A DNA stretch of 64,000 nt from Aralia elata (lineage: Eukaryota > Streptophyta > Magnoliopsida > Apiales > Araliaceae). Below are positions 1 to 12,405 of this stretch, piece by piece. A program made the translations under genes and the position numbers. The stretch lies in contig CM068382.1 of assembly GCA_034770075.1 (NCBI GenBank), positions 2,604,001 to 2,668,000 of the forward strand. Direction: 5' to 3'. Each line of letters opens with the position of its first letter. The stretch's first letter is position 1. The notes under the pieces are model-generated. The model was not told the origin of the DNA and searched no databases. It was given only the letters and a program-made list of their open reading frames with translations.

Positions 1-1023
1 TATTCATTTCCAACTTTATGCATGCAAGTGAGGAAAATGCCACTCCTGGAACTACACCATAATAACTAAGAATGTTATCGTAATTGTAATTGCACTCATG
101 CTTGATTTCCAGGGGCGAAACTACATGTATTATTGTGGAGTCAATTGACCTCATTTAAAAAAATAATTATTTTATAATATAAGGTAAATTTTAAAAATTT
201 TAAGTGTTATATATAAATTGACCCCACTAAATTTTTAATTTTTTTTTACTATACGGGGTCAAATTAAAAATTTATAACTTTGTCAATCAAATTTTAGCCA
301 CATATGACTCATATCCTCTCAATATATGTATATCTCTCTATAATATTTTAAACTAAATAATAATCTAATTTATATTATTTTTAAAAATAATTAATGAATT
401 AATTACTTATGAACAGTTGTGATTAAAAAAGTCTATTACGAGTCAATATAGTGTATATATACTATATATTATTACTTATTATATATATATACACGTGTGT
501 GTGACCTAAAAATACAAAAGTATTACAAAAAAATTGGGCTCAGGGACGCTGTCCCCGAACCCCCGTCAAATTATTTATAGCTTAGTAATAATTTTGACCC
601 CACTCAAAATTTTTTCAGTACCGATGTATATGTGTGAATATATATATACACATATTCGTGCATACACACACACATATATGTATATATTCATTATTTAGCG
701 CACACACGTATGTATATGTGTGTATATATATATATGTATATATAGCTTATGGTAAGTTATAAAAACATAGCTAAAAGTTAAAGGTAGTAGAAAGAGTCCG
801 AAATAAGCTCATTTTCAGTAAATACAATATATTGTACAAATCATATAGTGTTGCTTAAATTCTTGTTGCTTCCTCAATTCTAAACCTTACAATATGTGTA
901 TGAGATATTGATATACAGATGAATAATTGGAAGAATCAACTTCTTGATAATCTCGTAAAACCACCTAGACAGAACCTGTCATTTGATTTGTGTATTTAAC
1001 TCCTAACATGATTTTTAACATAA
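1..1023. other. AT-rich intergenic DNA downstream of the MRS2 gene
   Basis: I see no coding exon here. The stretch holds AT-rich sequence, TA/CA-rich microsatellite patches around 600-750, and two related segments with the words gaccccact and ggggtcaaat around 220-265 and 590-610. They look like degenerate transposon remnants, but I could not define ends. Confidence 0.6.
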
Positions 1024-4000
1024 TTAAGAGCCAACAAGACCTTTGTACCGAGCATAGGTAATTATTGATAAGAAAATGGACGCAGAAACCATTCCCGTTG
1101 AAATGATTACCTAGAAAAGGAAAAAAAGATTGCATAAGTACAGAGTAAACTCATTCTAATGCTAAAGCTAACAAAATCTGTCGTATAATGTACTTACGCA
1201 CCCACTTAAATATGTATCCGTGGTTTTCCCTCCATGGATATGGAATGTTCATGCCAAATATCGCAGCCACCAAAGAGTAGACGGATAAACAGACAGTCCC
1301 AGAACTCAGGAAGAGTTCCAACTGCAACAAAAGAAGAGAAAAAAGGTAAGGTGTAAAAGTATCAGGAACATGGTCAAATAACTTGTCTAACAAAAACAAG
1401 AAAAGCAATGATAGGAAGAGCATTGGATCGGCGCAACTACAGTACCTGAATGAGTTGATTGCGATGATTGTCCAGCTGCAAAAAAGGAGGTAATTAAGAT
1501 CGCCAAGCATAAACCCATATATTCAAATTCCTTTTTGTGTTCTATTTCTGAATAGATTATTGGGGGGGGGGGGGGGGAATCCACATTTCAAGATATTACA
1601 ACTATAATGAGCGTTAACATTTCCCTGAAAAATTAGTCACACACCTTCAGCAGTTTTATTGTTACCTGGATATTAATGTAATCTTCTGTGTCATCAATGT
1701 ATTCTCGCAGCTGAAAAGAACAAATTACCCGATCAGCGACTCAAATATTCCAAAATTATACTGCTAGATCATATCATTTGAAAAGTCAACAAAGAAATGT
1801 CAATGCCTGAGCTGATTTATTATTGTCAATACAATGTACATCTGATTAAATACGTAGGGCAATGCCATGATGCAGCACTCACTCTGGTATTTACAGAATA
1901 AGATCTGGCGATATCGCCAGCCCTCACACAAAACCACTCCATATATAACAGATAAATTTATAGTAATATAAATCATTCATAACATTCCCCTTGCTCATGT
2001 ACTGTATTAAGTATCTAAAAACAGTAGTATTTTGGGCTAGATCATTGTGGATGGTGCTTACCGTTGTCAGTTTGTTTAATGTGCCTTCTACTTGAGTAAA
2101 GTAAGCCTGCAAATTTTACTGGTGTTTAGTGCTTCCGGTTATAATATTAGTCCAAAAGACAAATTACTACTAGATCATATTTATAACCTCCAGCAACATT
2201 TCAAGTTCCTCAACATCATTTTCCCCATGCGTTGTTACTCCACTTGATCTACTTATTTTTGAGCCTATAGTAGGAGAGGTAGGTAACCAATTATGACTGC
2301 CATTACCATTAATTGGTGAAGAAGCACCATCTGATTTCCTAGATAAGTAGAGTTCTGCCATGTCATCGTCATCATCCAAAAGTTGTTCAAGTTCATCCCT
2401 TACCTGGAAACCAGCAAACTTTAGAAGCAGTAAATATATATCTTACTACACGGTAAACAAAAGTCACTTTATATATATACATGACATTTTTTTAATGTAT
2501 ATACCAAGAAACGTGACAGGGCAGAGTACTCGACTAAGACTATCATAAAATCACAGAATCCTTCACTGTCCTCTCTACAGTCTACACATACGAATATCAT
2601 CCGGAACAATAATTACATATTATTATACCTCACAATAATTATATACAACTTTAAAGTTTGATTTCAGTATATATATGTGTGGGAGGAGAAGAGACCAGCA
2701 TACTTTTTGAACCCTACTTGTCAGCCTTGTCATTGCGCTCTTAAGTTTACGCACCCGATCCAGATTGCGGCTGCTAATCTGCAAATTATTCATATAAGCT
2801 CCTTAAAAAACATAATGACAAAAATGGGAAAGGGTAAAGAAAATGAATTAAGCAATATTTCTAAACATGTGACATATACTGACATTTGTAAAATGTGGAC
2901 GATTACTAAGCCTTGTCATGAATTAAAAGTAAAATCTGAATAAAATGAAGTATGTGAAAAATAGGAGTAACTATGATATGCCACTAGTGGAAATCTTCCC
3001 TCCTCAGACAAAGAGAGGTTACTACAATGCTGAAATTTCTGAACCAAACTATCAACCAATAGGCAAGAAAATAGAATAACTCTGGTATGCCACTAGTGGA
3101 ATTTATTACCTTTCATTGTAGTTGTCATTTATCTTCATCTGTCAATTGTTAAGGTAAAGTAATTATGAAGCACTAATCTGTATTTAAATCTCACGCAAAG
3201 CTTAAAATTGGTATTCATTAAGGGGAGGGTTTTGGAAAATGTGTATGGATTTTGATCAATAGACAATTAGGGATTGCACGTTGAGCAGAAAGAAAAACAG
3301 GCCACAACTCAAAAGTTTCCAGGTATGAATGAGTTGGGCATATCTAATTCTAATTGAACAATAGTTGGCAAAAATGGGAGAATTATACTGTTGTTAAAAG
3401 TACATAGAAAATCTCAACTAAACAGTGGCCTTTAAATGTATAAGAGCACTTGTAAGGAAAAACAAATAAAAGGTACAAGGCTCTCAGAAAGAACCGAGAC
3501 TGAAAAGTTATTGGCAAAACTATAAAAGAAAGAATTAATCTTGGCTTGACAAGAAACAACTCTCTGTCACGGGGAAATGATAGTAACATACTTCTGTTAG
3601 TACCAAATCATTTCAGCCACAAGAACTAAGGGGGAAAATATATTGTAATATATGCCCTTACCTTCGAGGTGAGTTCATCTAAAGCCGGATAAGCAGCAGT
3701 CTCCAATTCTCTTGTACGTGCATCCAGAAAACTACAAATACCTTCAAGTGCTACTTCTAGAGCCCGGAATTCAAATGGGACTTCTACATAAATTACTCAC
3801 TTTATCATAAATTATAACATGATCGTACAACTAATGTGACAAGGCAAAGAACATTAACTAAACGTGTCTAGATGTATTCAATTGAAATACAAATGGAATT
3901 CTAAGACTTTAGAAAATCAATGAAACCATCAAACCAATTCCATGGACTTAATGTCCATCAGTAAATTTTCAATTTTGAACCAAGAAACTAGCAGAAAAGT

Positions 4001-4670
4001 AAAATATCATGAGAACAGTATCATATGTGGTGTTATACCATTTTCTTCACTATTTTCTAAATCATTTTGTGGCCCCAAATTCTCTTCATCTTCTCTTTGG
4101 GCTTGGCAAATGGGCTTTACAAGAGGCAATCTTCTTTGAAGTTCTTCCACAACGGGAACAACATTATCATCAAGTGGGTCTTGAAGCATTACCTAACCAA
4201 AACATTAAAAGCAGTAATCTTTGCCTCAATCATCAAAATGGCCAAAGAATTATCCCAAAATGAATTACTATTAAACAAACTCTAAACAGTGAAATTACAT
4301 ACCTCTTCTGTTGTAATGATTGCTTTGATGTGCTGAAAAGCCCAATATTCAAAGAAAAAATAAAAAGAAAATCTTTTTTTTAAAAACAAACAAACAAGAA
4401 GTGAAGTAATAAAGTTGAAATCTTTACCTCCAAATTGAGAACAATTGCTTTTTCTCTGCCTAGAATTGTAGAAGGATAAGACAACATGGGTTCAAGAATT
4501 CGAAGATCTCTGGCATTAATTGGTATTCTTTGCATAATAGCATACTTATCCAAATCCAAAATCCTGCTCTGCCCATTTGGGTCTATCAAAATCCAACTTC
4601 TTGAAACAGATGTTTTCTTCTTCAGAGAAGCTTGAGTATCCACGGCCACAATGAACCTTTCTCTGTTCAT
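1024..4670 (-). CDS. MRS2/MGT-type (CorA-like) magnesium transporter, 11 exons, 388 aa
   Basis: Membrane Mg2+ channel subunit of the plant MRS2/MGT family, most like the Arabidopsis MRS2-7 group as I remember it. Exons, 5' to 3' on the minus strand: 4670-4428, 4332-4303, 4192-4039, 3783-3662, 2778-2704, 2403-2188, 2106-2062, 1710-1666, 1475-1446, 1321-1202, 1110-1024. All have GT..AG borders and sum to 389 codons, close to the usual ~386 aa. Visible family features are ARDLRILEP and [13 protein letters not shown] near the N-terminus, an acidic coiled-coil middle ([30 protein letters not shown]), and the signature GMN motif at residues 343-345 at the end of the first membrane helix. A second helix follows in the last exon, ending [11 protein letters not shown] chose the ATG at 4670 because it aligns with family N-termini. 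The frame stays open upstream to another ATG at 4895 (75 codons), which is probably 5'UTR. Whether the protein is plasma-membrane, ER or organellar cannot be told from this. Confidence 0.93.
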
Positions 4671-6387
4671 TTCCTTGTTAAAACTCAAGCTCACATCTCT
4701 CACCGTGAAATTAAAATTGAACTTCGCATAAATATAAAGAAAGGGGAGTGATTTATGATTTAAATGTAGAGGAGGTATGAAATTAGAGGAAGGGTGAGTG
4801 AGAAAGAGGAGGAAAAGAAAGGGGACAATAATTGAAAATGTGGGGGGTGATGTAGATAGATGGTTTTTACATAACTTAGCTGGAGGTTTTTGCATGGGGC
4901 TGATGAGTGGCAGGCAGGCAGTGGAGTGTTGTACTACTTAATTGTTTTTACTCACCAACTTACAATTGTTGTTGCAGAGGAAAACGTCTCAACATGGCAG
5001 AAGGACATTCGGTGGTAGCTCCACTCTCTTTCATGAGCGCGTATCTTTTACTCTCTCCCACTTCAACACTCCCTATTTCCTTTTTTATTTTTATTTTTAT
5101 TTTTAATTATTAAGAAAGAGTATTTTATGAACCCACTTCAAATATTAATGCATTCACTAAGTCATGCCAATTTAGAGTGATTTGATGGCTAATCACCCAT
5201 TAAAGTAGCTGCCTGCTATATGTTAGAAGATTAATCTAACTTTGTATTTTTCTATTTATTTAAAATTTAAACATTCAATAAAATAACTTAGTAAGTTAAA
5301 ATACATCTCCAATGTTAAAATAAAATAATTAGTTACTCCCTTTACAAAAATTATTGAATCAAATTTAGCAAAATAAAATAAAAAATTAAAAAATCAGCAA
5401 AAAATAGAGCAAACTCCTTATAAAAATATCAATATTATCCTCTCTAAAATCATTATTCAAATTACTCAAATTACAAGTTATTATATTCAAAACCAATTGT
5501 GATATTTTATGTGCAAAATTTGATTTTATCAGCATAAAGTATGTAGGGTCTCGTTGTAAGCACTGTCATAGTCACATGTATGGTTACATGCAAGTAAAGA
5601 CTATTTTTTTAAACGATAAGAGTATTCTCGAGTCAATTTTTATGTCAATTGATATTAAATTCTTCTTTGAGCGATTTTAAAAGCGCAACCTCTACATCAA
5701 CATAATTCCTCTTCCAACCCCTTCAATTATCTTACTTGCCTCTAAAATTAAAATGTATAGTATAGGCCGCTCAAAAAAATAAAAATATCCCGATCGATAT
5801 TAATTTTCAAAAATTAATATTCATACAATTTATTTAAGATTACTTAACAATAAATATCATAATTAATAATAATTTTTAGATATTTTATAATATTCAAACA
5901 ATATATTAATTAAAATTAAATAAATTTTTATCAATATATATATTTTAAATCAATTTTCAAATATTACTATATAATTACCCGAAGAATACAAACATGGCGT
6001 ATAAAATGAAAATGATGTCCTAATAATCATCATAAGAATATATGATTATCCATTATTCATGATGCATGATTTGCATGTCACAGCCACCAGACCCATCATC
6101 GTTCATCTTTCATCGTTCTTCGTTCATCGTTCATCGTTCATCGTTCATCGTTCATCGTTGTACTCGTCCCTCTCAAATCTCGACGCAAACCCCAAAGTAT
6201 AAATTTTTTTTCTCATGTATTCCTAGGATTTAAATCATTCGAAATCACGAACATGCTACCTACTTCTCTTTTTATATGTCCATCCATCGAATCTTAATTG
6301 GTATCTACCCAAAATGTATAAAATTAAAATCAAAATCAAAATCCCTAGTTCTTCTCTCAGCTTTAGTTTCCTCGGTAGTTATCGTCG
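4671..6387. other. Bidirectional promoter region between the MRS2 and GAUT genes
   Basis: The two genes are divergent, so both promoters must lie in this 1.7 kb. Most of it is AT-rich without recognisable coding sequence. The part next to the MRS2 start (4671-4895) stays open in the MRS2 frame. A 7-bp tandem repeat lies at 6095-6160. Confidence 0.6.
6095..6160. repeat. Minisatellite, 7-bp unit (GTTCATC)n
   Basis: About eight head-to-tail copies of gttcatc, the first ones imperfect (gttcttc, tttcatc) and the last five identical. It lies about 230 bp upstream of the GAUT start codon, within the likely promoter or 5'UTR, so its copy number could be polymorphic. Confidence 0.9.
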
Positions 6388-9300
6388 ATGAAACGATTCC
6401 GTCGATGTAGGAGGAGATTCATTCTCTCTCTCCTCGCTGTTTCTGTCTTTGTCCCAATTTTTCTACTCTCCGGCAGGCATTTACATCTATCTGACGGTAA
6501 ATATGCATAATTTTTCATAATTTTTTTTTTTTTTGCATATTTTATTTATTGTTTAGTTCCTTCGCATAATTGGTCGTTTCTGGATTTTGTTGGCAGTGTC
6601 AAGAACAAATATTGAAGATTTATCAACACTTGTATGATCCCTTTTCTTCAAATTTTAATTTTTTACGTTCTTTTATCTCTTTGTTCTTGGTTGCTGGTTG
6701 GCTACGACATCTGTATGAACTCCAAAAGATGGAACTTTGCAAGCTAATAAAAGGAAAATGAAAAACAAAAAATTAAAATAAAGCATTTGGATAATGAACC
6801 ATTCTGGGAAAAGAGAAACTGGAAATGAGAAGAGATTGCCTTAAGCAAGTCGTATAGTTTTTATTAGGCTGAGTTGAGAGGAGTTTTGTCTCATTCTGCA
6901 TTTTCGGGTTTTGCTAATAAAATCATGGAACTGATTTTTTTATTGGAACAGACTGAAGGACTACACATTTGCTCAGTTACTTCAAACAAGTTTAGTCAGT
7001 ATTTCATAACTGGAAATTAATGATGTGCTTTTGAATTTTGTTCAGAAACACAGGAAAGATGTCCTCAAGCGCAGAGCAACGGTGCAGGTACTTAAATTTT
7101 TCTGGTCCTGTATGGCTTTGTTTGGAAATGTACCTTCGATTTGTTATGTTGCTAATGAATGTGGAATTTGAATTTTGTGTTCCTGTTCTTCAGGAGGAAG
7201 GTAAAGGTGTAAATGAACCGCCTTCACTGGTGTACAAAGATGAAAATACTTCTTATGTTAGTGTCAATTCTTCTGATGATAAAATGAAGCCTGAGCAACC
7301 TAAAAATGATGGAGGCATTGTTGACTTATCAGAAAGGAATGGTTGGTGCCCTTGAATGTGCTTGTGCTTATTTATATTCTCCGATTTTAATGCACTTGTT
7401 GGTTCTGACCTTAATTCTTTGCTGTAATCATTATGTTTAGGGACCACTCTTGATGCAATAGAAGACAATCAATATAGAAGACCAGAGAAATCATCATCTA
7501 CATCCAGAGGAATGGTTAGGACACATGTATAAATATATTACCATGATTATACAGTTATCTGTAGTGTTAGCAATTTCATAGAATTATAATAGTAATATTA
7601 TTATTCACACCCTTAATGTTGAACATGCAAACTAAGTCTTCTTTATAACTTCATGTCAAATGAAAGGAAAAGGCTGTTGCTAACTTGCTATCAGTTTCTG
7701 TAAAGATTTTTTTTCTCAAATGTCAGAAGATTGCATCCAGTTATATGTGGCTCACTCTGTTATCCAGTTATTGATTGCATTAAATAACCTAAGCTGTTTG
7801 CATTTTGTATTCTCAAGATATGCTTGTATATCTGAAGCTAATAACATACTATTATTTCATGCGCTTGTTTAGCCAGGACAAGTGTAGTAGGTTTTTCATG
7901 AGTTCTAACTGTCATTACATGAAATCCATCTCACTCGATATGTTTTTTTTAATAAAAGAAATTATCTCAATTGATAACCAATCCACCTTTTTCCTCTTAA
8001 ATTGTTACCTAAGAGCACTGGCTGGGGTGCTTACTAAAACAAAATCTTCTATAAGGTGTCGAAATGTGTTGCAAATTTGCTCTGTGATGGGTCACTTCTG
8101 GAATCTGGACTATCTGCAAATCAGGCCAAAGACATTGCCCTGCCTAGCCTCTAGTTTGATTAATGTATTAATTTGTAAGGCATATTTGGTTGTAATTTTG
8201 GTATAAGCCTTCTAGAGTATAATTTGATAGGTAGCCTCACTCTTATTTGCAATCTTTTATTGTTCGTGTTCCGGAAAAATAGATATCCATAAATTTTGGT
8301 TTGTGCTGGACTAATTGATATCCTTGTGTAAGGCTTGATTTGTAGTTCGGATAATCTTCATATTTAGTTTAGACCTCTCTACACCCCTCCTCACTCTCTG
8401 GCCGTTGCTATAAGCGTATCTTTTTTATTTTAATTTGTGCCAGGAAGAACGTAGAGAAAGAATGGTTCAACATGATGGATATGTGCGGTCGGAGAGGGTA
8501 ATGGATGAGAAGTTAAAAGAGGTGAAGGATCAGGCCATTAGGGCCAAAGCATACTTGAATTTTGCGCTGTCAAATAGCAACTCCCACTTGGTAAAAGAGT
8601 TGAAGCTACGGATTAAAGAGTTGGAATATGCAATAGGTGAATCCTTCAAGGATACTGACTTGTCTAAGAGGTAAATTTAATTTGGTTTTTTCAGTTTCTA
8701 GCATTTTATGTTTCACTGTTTGGAGATAATTAAGCTTAGTTGAAAGAGGAGTGTCAAAGAAAGCTTCTGTTATTTGGGTGGAGTTCTTTCTCTGCCCCAC
8801 TGTAACTTTTATCAATCAACGCTTTATTTTCTAGTTCTATGATGTTAGGAGAATATAGCTGACTGTTTCTTGGTTTCAAGTTAATTGTGTATAGATTAAT
8901 CCAGAATTATTGAAGTCTCCTTTCTTTGAAGAGTCAAATAATCTTATATATGACCTAGAAAGGGGTAAACTCTTCAGGGCTTTGCAGAAGTCAAAAGCCA
9001 TGGAGACGACATTGTCAGACGCCAGTCGGTTGTACCCTGATTGCCCTGCCATGGCCAAAAAGTTTCATGCTATGACTTACAATGCGGAAGAACAGGTCCG
9101 GGCACTGAAGAATGAAACATCCTTTCTTGTTCAGCTTGCTGGAAGGACTACCCCAAAAGGCCTTCATTGCCTCTCTATGCGGCTCACTGCTGAATACTTT
9201 GCGCTGCCACCTGAGGAGCGGAAGCTTGATAGCCCTCAAGACTTGCATGATCCAGATTTATATCATTTTGCTGTCTTCTCTGATAATGTTTTGGCTTGTG

Positions 9301-11616
9301 CAGTGGTTGTGCAGTCAACCATTTTTACTGCTAGGGTAAGCTGCTGACATTATTTTCCCATCCATGGTAGTCATGTATGCTGAGGTCCTTAAGATAGAAT
9401 GAATACATCCCCAAAAGGACATTTGATATATGTAACCCTTACACTTATGAGTGACTAATGTTCTTAAGAGTAGTCAGCTTGAATGCATCCCCTTGGTCGG
9501 GCTCCAGTATGGAGTTTGGACACTGTACGACATCCACATTCATTCTGAGGTTCTTTGGGTAATACTTATTACCATATTTTAACTGGAGTTTGGTTGTTTA
9601 AACTGTGTATAATGTCAAAGTACGATGACATTTGTGATCATTAAATGAGTCCTGGATTTGGCAATCAAATGGAAAATTTAATTAATTTCTATGTCTAGTC
9701 AACTTGCCTTTTGCTATTTCATGGCTAAGAAGCAAGGATTCTTATGTAGGTTGGCAAATCCCCAAAACCCGATTTGGAGATTCTTGGATTCTTCTAGGGG
9801 ATTCTTTTATACTTTTTAATGATAAGAATGGAATATATTGCTAATACGATATACTATACCAATTAATATAATTTTTATAAAATAATAATATAAATTTCCT
9901 AGATTCCTAGATAGTTTAGCATATAAAAATTAGAAACTCTTGAACGTTTATACATTTTATAATGAATTATCATTTATTGGTATTTAAATTTTAATATTTG
10001 AGTGTATAAACATATATTTATTTTCTTATGTATATAAATAAATTTATTTGATATAAATATGTGGCAAATCCTCGAATCCCACTTTCTGAGGTTCGCCAAA
10101 CTGTAGAATCCCCATATGGCTAGCTCGAATCCTCAAAGCCGAATCATTGCTTCTTAGTTTCAAGGACCTGTGATGAGTTATTAGCAGTTGCTTAGGAAAA
10201 AATAGGTGAACTTTGTCAATCAGTATTAATCTGAGAAGGTTTAAATTTCATTTGTTTCAGTTTGTGAACAAATAAATGTTACAATGAGTGCTCAACTCTT
10301 CAGTATTCCATAATATGTCCAGATTTTACTGCTTCCAAAAGAATTTTGATGTTCATTGGTTTCATAAATTCTAGGACAATATAATTCAACTCTTAAAGAT
10401 TCAATACTTCACTTGATGAACCAGTTGAGACCTGTGATAAATACTTGTAAGATGTTAAAATGTTGTCGCATACTGCTGATACACTGAATGTGATTTTGAA
10501 TATCTTTTATTGGACTCGTGCAGGAACCAGAGAGGATCGTCTTCCATATAGTAACAGACTCTCTCAACCTCCCAGCAATCTCAATGTGGTTCTTTTTATA
10601 TCCTCCCGGTAAAGCCTCAATTGAAATCCAAAGCATAGACAACTTCAACTGGTTGTCCAATATCTATGATACAACAATGCAGACGGAAAATTCCCCTGAC
10701 CCAAGATACACCTCTGCACTTAACCATCTTCGGTTCTATCTACCAGATATCTATTCTAAGTTGAATAAGATTGTGCTACTTGACCATGATGTGGTTGTGC
10801 AAAGGGATTTAACTGGGCTTTGGAGCATAGACATGAGGGGCAAAGTAAATGGAGCAGCGGAGACTTGTCAAGTAGGTTATCCTTCATTCCGTAGGATGGA
10901 TATGTTTATTAACTTTTCGGACCCAATGGTGGCAACTAGGTTTGATGTCAAGGCATGCACATGGGCATTTGGTATGAATATATTTGATTTGCGAGAATGG
11001 AGAAGACGAAACTTAACCAGGGACTACAAGAAATACCTGCAGCTGGTAATCCCCCCCCCCCCCTGTTTATGTTGGTTGTCTGCAAGTTTTTTGATTGAAA
11101 TAGTTCTACTCACCTCCCAAATCATTCATTATCAGTTTAAATTGAATATCTTTTTAGTTTCTTTAATTTGCTAAACATTGTCGCATTTTCTTAATCTGTG
11201 GAGATCTTTCTGATCCGTTTGTTTTCCACTGTTATTATATATGTGGCTCCGAAGATTATGTGTTGTTTGGTTGTTTCATTGATGCATGAATTAAAACACA
11301 TATTTAATGTTCTGATGCTAGTTTTACTATGGTGATGCAGGGAAAGAAAAGGCCATTATGGGAAGCTGGTAGCTTGCCTTTAGGTTGGATCACATTCTAC
11401 AACCAAACTGTGGCCTTGGACAGGAGATGGCATGTTCTTGGCTTGGGTTATCAATCTGGCGTCAGACTGGACGATATTGATCAGGCAGCCGTGATACACT
11501 ATGACGGCGTTTTGAAGCCATGGTTAGATATTGGACTTGAGAAGTATAAGCCATATTGGAAGACACACATCAACTATAGTCACCCTTTTTTTCAACAGTG
11601 CAACATTCACGAGTAG
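6388..11616 (+). CDS. Galacturonosyltransferase-like GT8 enzyme (GAUT5/GAUT6 group), 9 exons, 596 aa
   Basis: Golgi type II glycosyltransferase of family GT8, expected to act in pectin (homogalacturonan) synthesis with UDP-GalA. Exons: 6388-6496, 6597-6631, 7046-7087, 7194-7341, 7441-7514, 8444-8670, 8978-9335, 10524-11045, 11341-11616; the frame is kept throughout, giving 597 codons. The N-terminus is a short basic stretch followed by one membrane anchor (about residues 11-29). A long stem follows with the family segment AKAYLNFALSNSNSH. The catalytic domain starts near EPERIVFHIVTDS (residue 332). The metal-binding DxD is D418-H-D420 in LLDHDVVVQRDL, and the C-terminal HxxGxxKPW is at about 558-566 (HYDGVLKPW). 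Length fits GAUT5 or GAUT6 (~590-610 aa). The small exons 2, 3 and 5 in the variable stem are the least certain. The exon 7 acceptor at 8977 was chosen because earlier AGs break the frame. Intron 7 carries a hAT-like element, and intron 8 starts with a C13 run. Confidence 0.9.
9725..10157. mobile_element. hAT-like non-autonomous element in GAUT intron 7
   Basis: The ends are inverted: ctaagaagcaaggattc on the left and, on the opposite strand of the right end, ctaagaagcaatgattc. The flanks are tttcatgg (9717-9724) and tttcaagg (10158-10165), an 8-bp direct repeat with one mismatch, the target-duplication size expected for hAT. Sub-terminal copies of aatcc/ggatt words repeat on both sides. The 433-bp body has no coding potential. 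Confidence 0.75.
11051..11063. repeat. C13 homopolymer just inside GAUT intron 8
   Basis: Thirteen C bases start six bases into the intron, directly after the donor gtaat. Homopolymers of this length are error-prone in sequencing, so the exact count is uncertain, but the run is intronic and does not affect the frame. Confidence 0.85.
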
Positions 11617-12405
11617 TTAGACCGCAGCGTAAGAATCTTGAAATCAATCCACATTACCCCACAATTAGTTGCCTCATATTTATAAACTGCATCAACTGAC
11701 GTAAAATTCTTTTTCAATTCTTCATTAAAAAATTTAACTTGTACTTCCTCTCCCATTTTTCTGGTCATATTCTTTTAGGAACTAAGCCATTTTTAGCAAT
11801 AATGGGAACAAAATAAGAGTTGTTCCCTAGGGTGGTGATTGTAATGATGAAAATCTTTGTATATAACTCTCTTTAGAACTATACTGATCGTGTATGCAAG
11901 ATTGATGTTTTGCGCTCAGAATAATCTCTGTAAAGTATTCAAGTTGATAAATTTTTTTGTTCTTAATATCGCCATGTAAGTAAGTAGTTCAATTTTTCCC
12001 CCATCTTCTATTCTTCTTGTTATATTATTGTTAAGCAACTGAAATTGTAGTTCCAATGATTTGCTGCAAAAATGCCCATGCTAAATTGGCCACTTTTTAG
12101 GGCGGGCCAGATAATGTACATTAAAGTTTATGAGGTAGGAATTGAAGAATTTGGTGGCCCTTTTGAAGATTTTTTTTGCCCTTAGCCAAAGGCTTTGTGT
12201 TTTTTGGATGGCATGCCACGTGGAAGAAATCAATTGGGTTTTTGTAGATGAGGTGCAATCTGCCTATCCAAGTTGTGTGGTGTCATTTGGACAGACTTTG
12301 AACCAACCATATTAATCTTCTTGTTGTAGCATAGTCTTGCTAATGTATATGAAAATAAACTGAGTTCATTTGATCAAATTTTGTCATTCATCTGAACTAT
12401 ATATA
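11617..12405. other. GAUT 3' region and PsbW promoter region
   Basis: Non-coding spacer between two genes on the same strand. The left half should hold the GAUT 3'UTR and polyadenylation region. The right half is the PsbW promoter, with a G-box at 12216-12223 and a TATA-like tatataat directly next to the start codon, so probably within the 5'UTR. Confidence 0.6.
12216..12223. promoter_or_regulatory. G-box (CCACGTGG) upstream of PsbW
   Basis: A perfect palindromic CCACGTGG lies about 180 bp upstream of the PsbW start codon. This is the core bound by bZIP/bHLH factors such as HY5 and PIFs and is common in light-regulated photosynthesis genes. Function here is inferred from motif and position only. 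Confidence 0.6.

Noticed and set aside
7805..8206. 133-codon forward frame
   Set aside because: It falls in GAUT intron 5, has intron-like base composition and no recognisable domain.
8878..8977. GAUT exon 7 starting earlier (after gtatag, 8895)
   Set aside because: The frame would not join exon 6, and homologues have no residues matching the extra segment. The acceptor at 8977 restores the conserved DLSKRALQK join.
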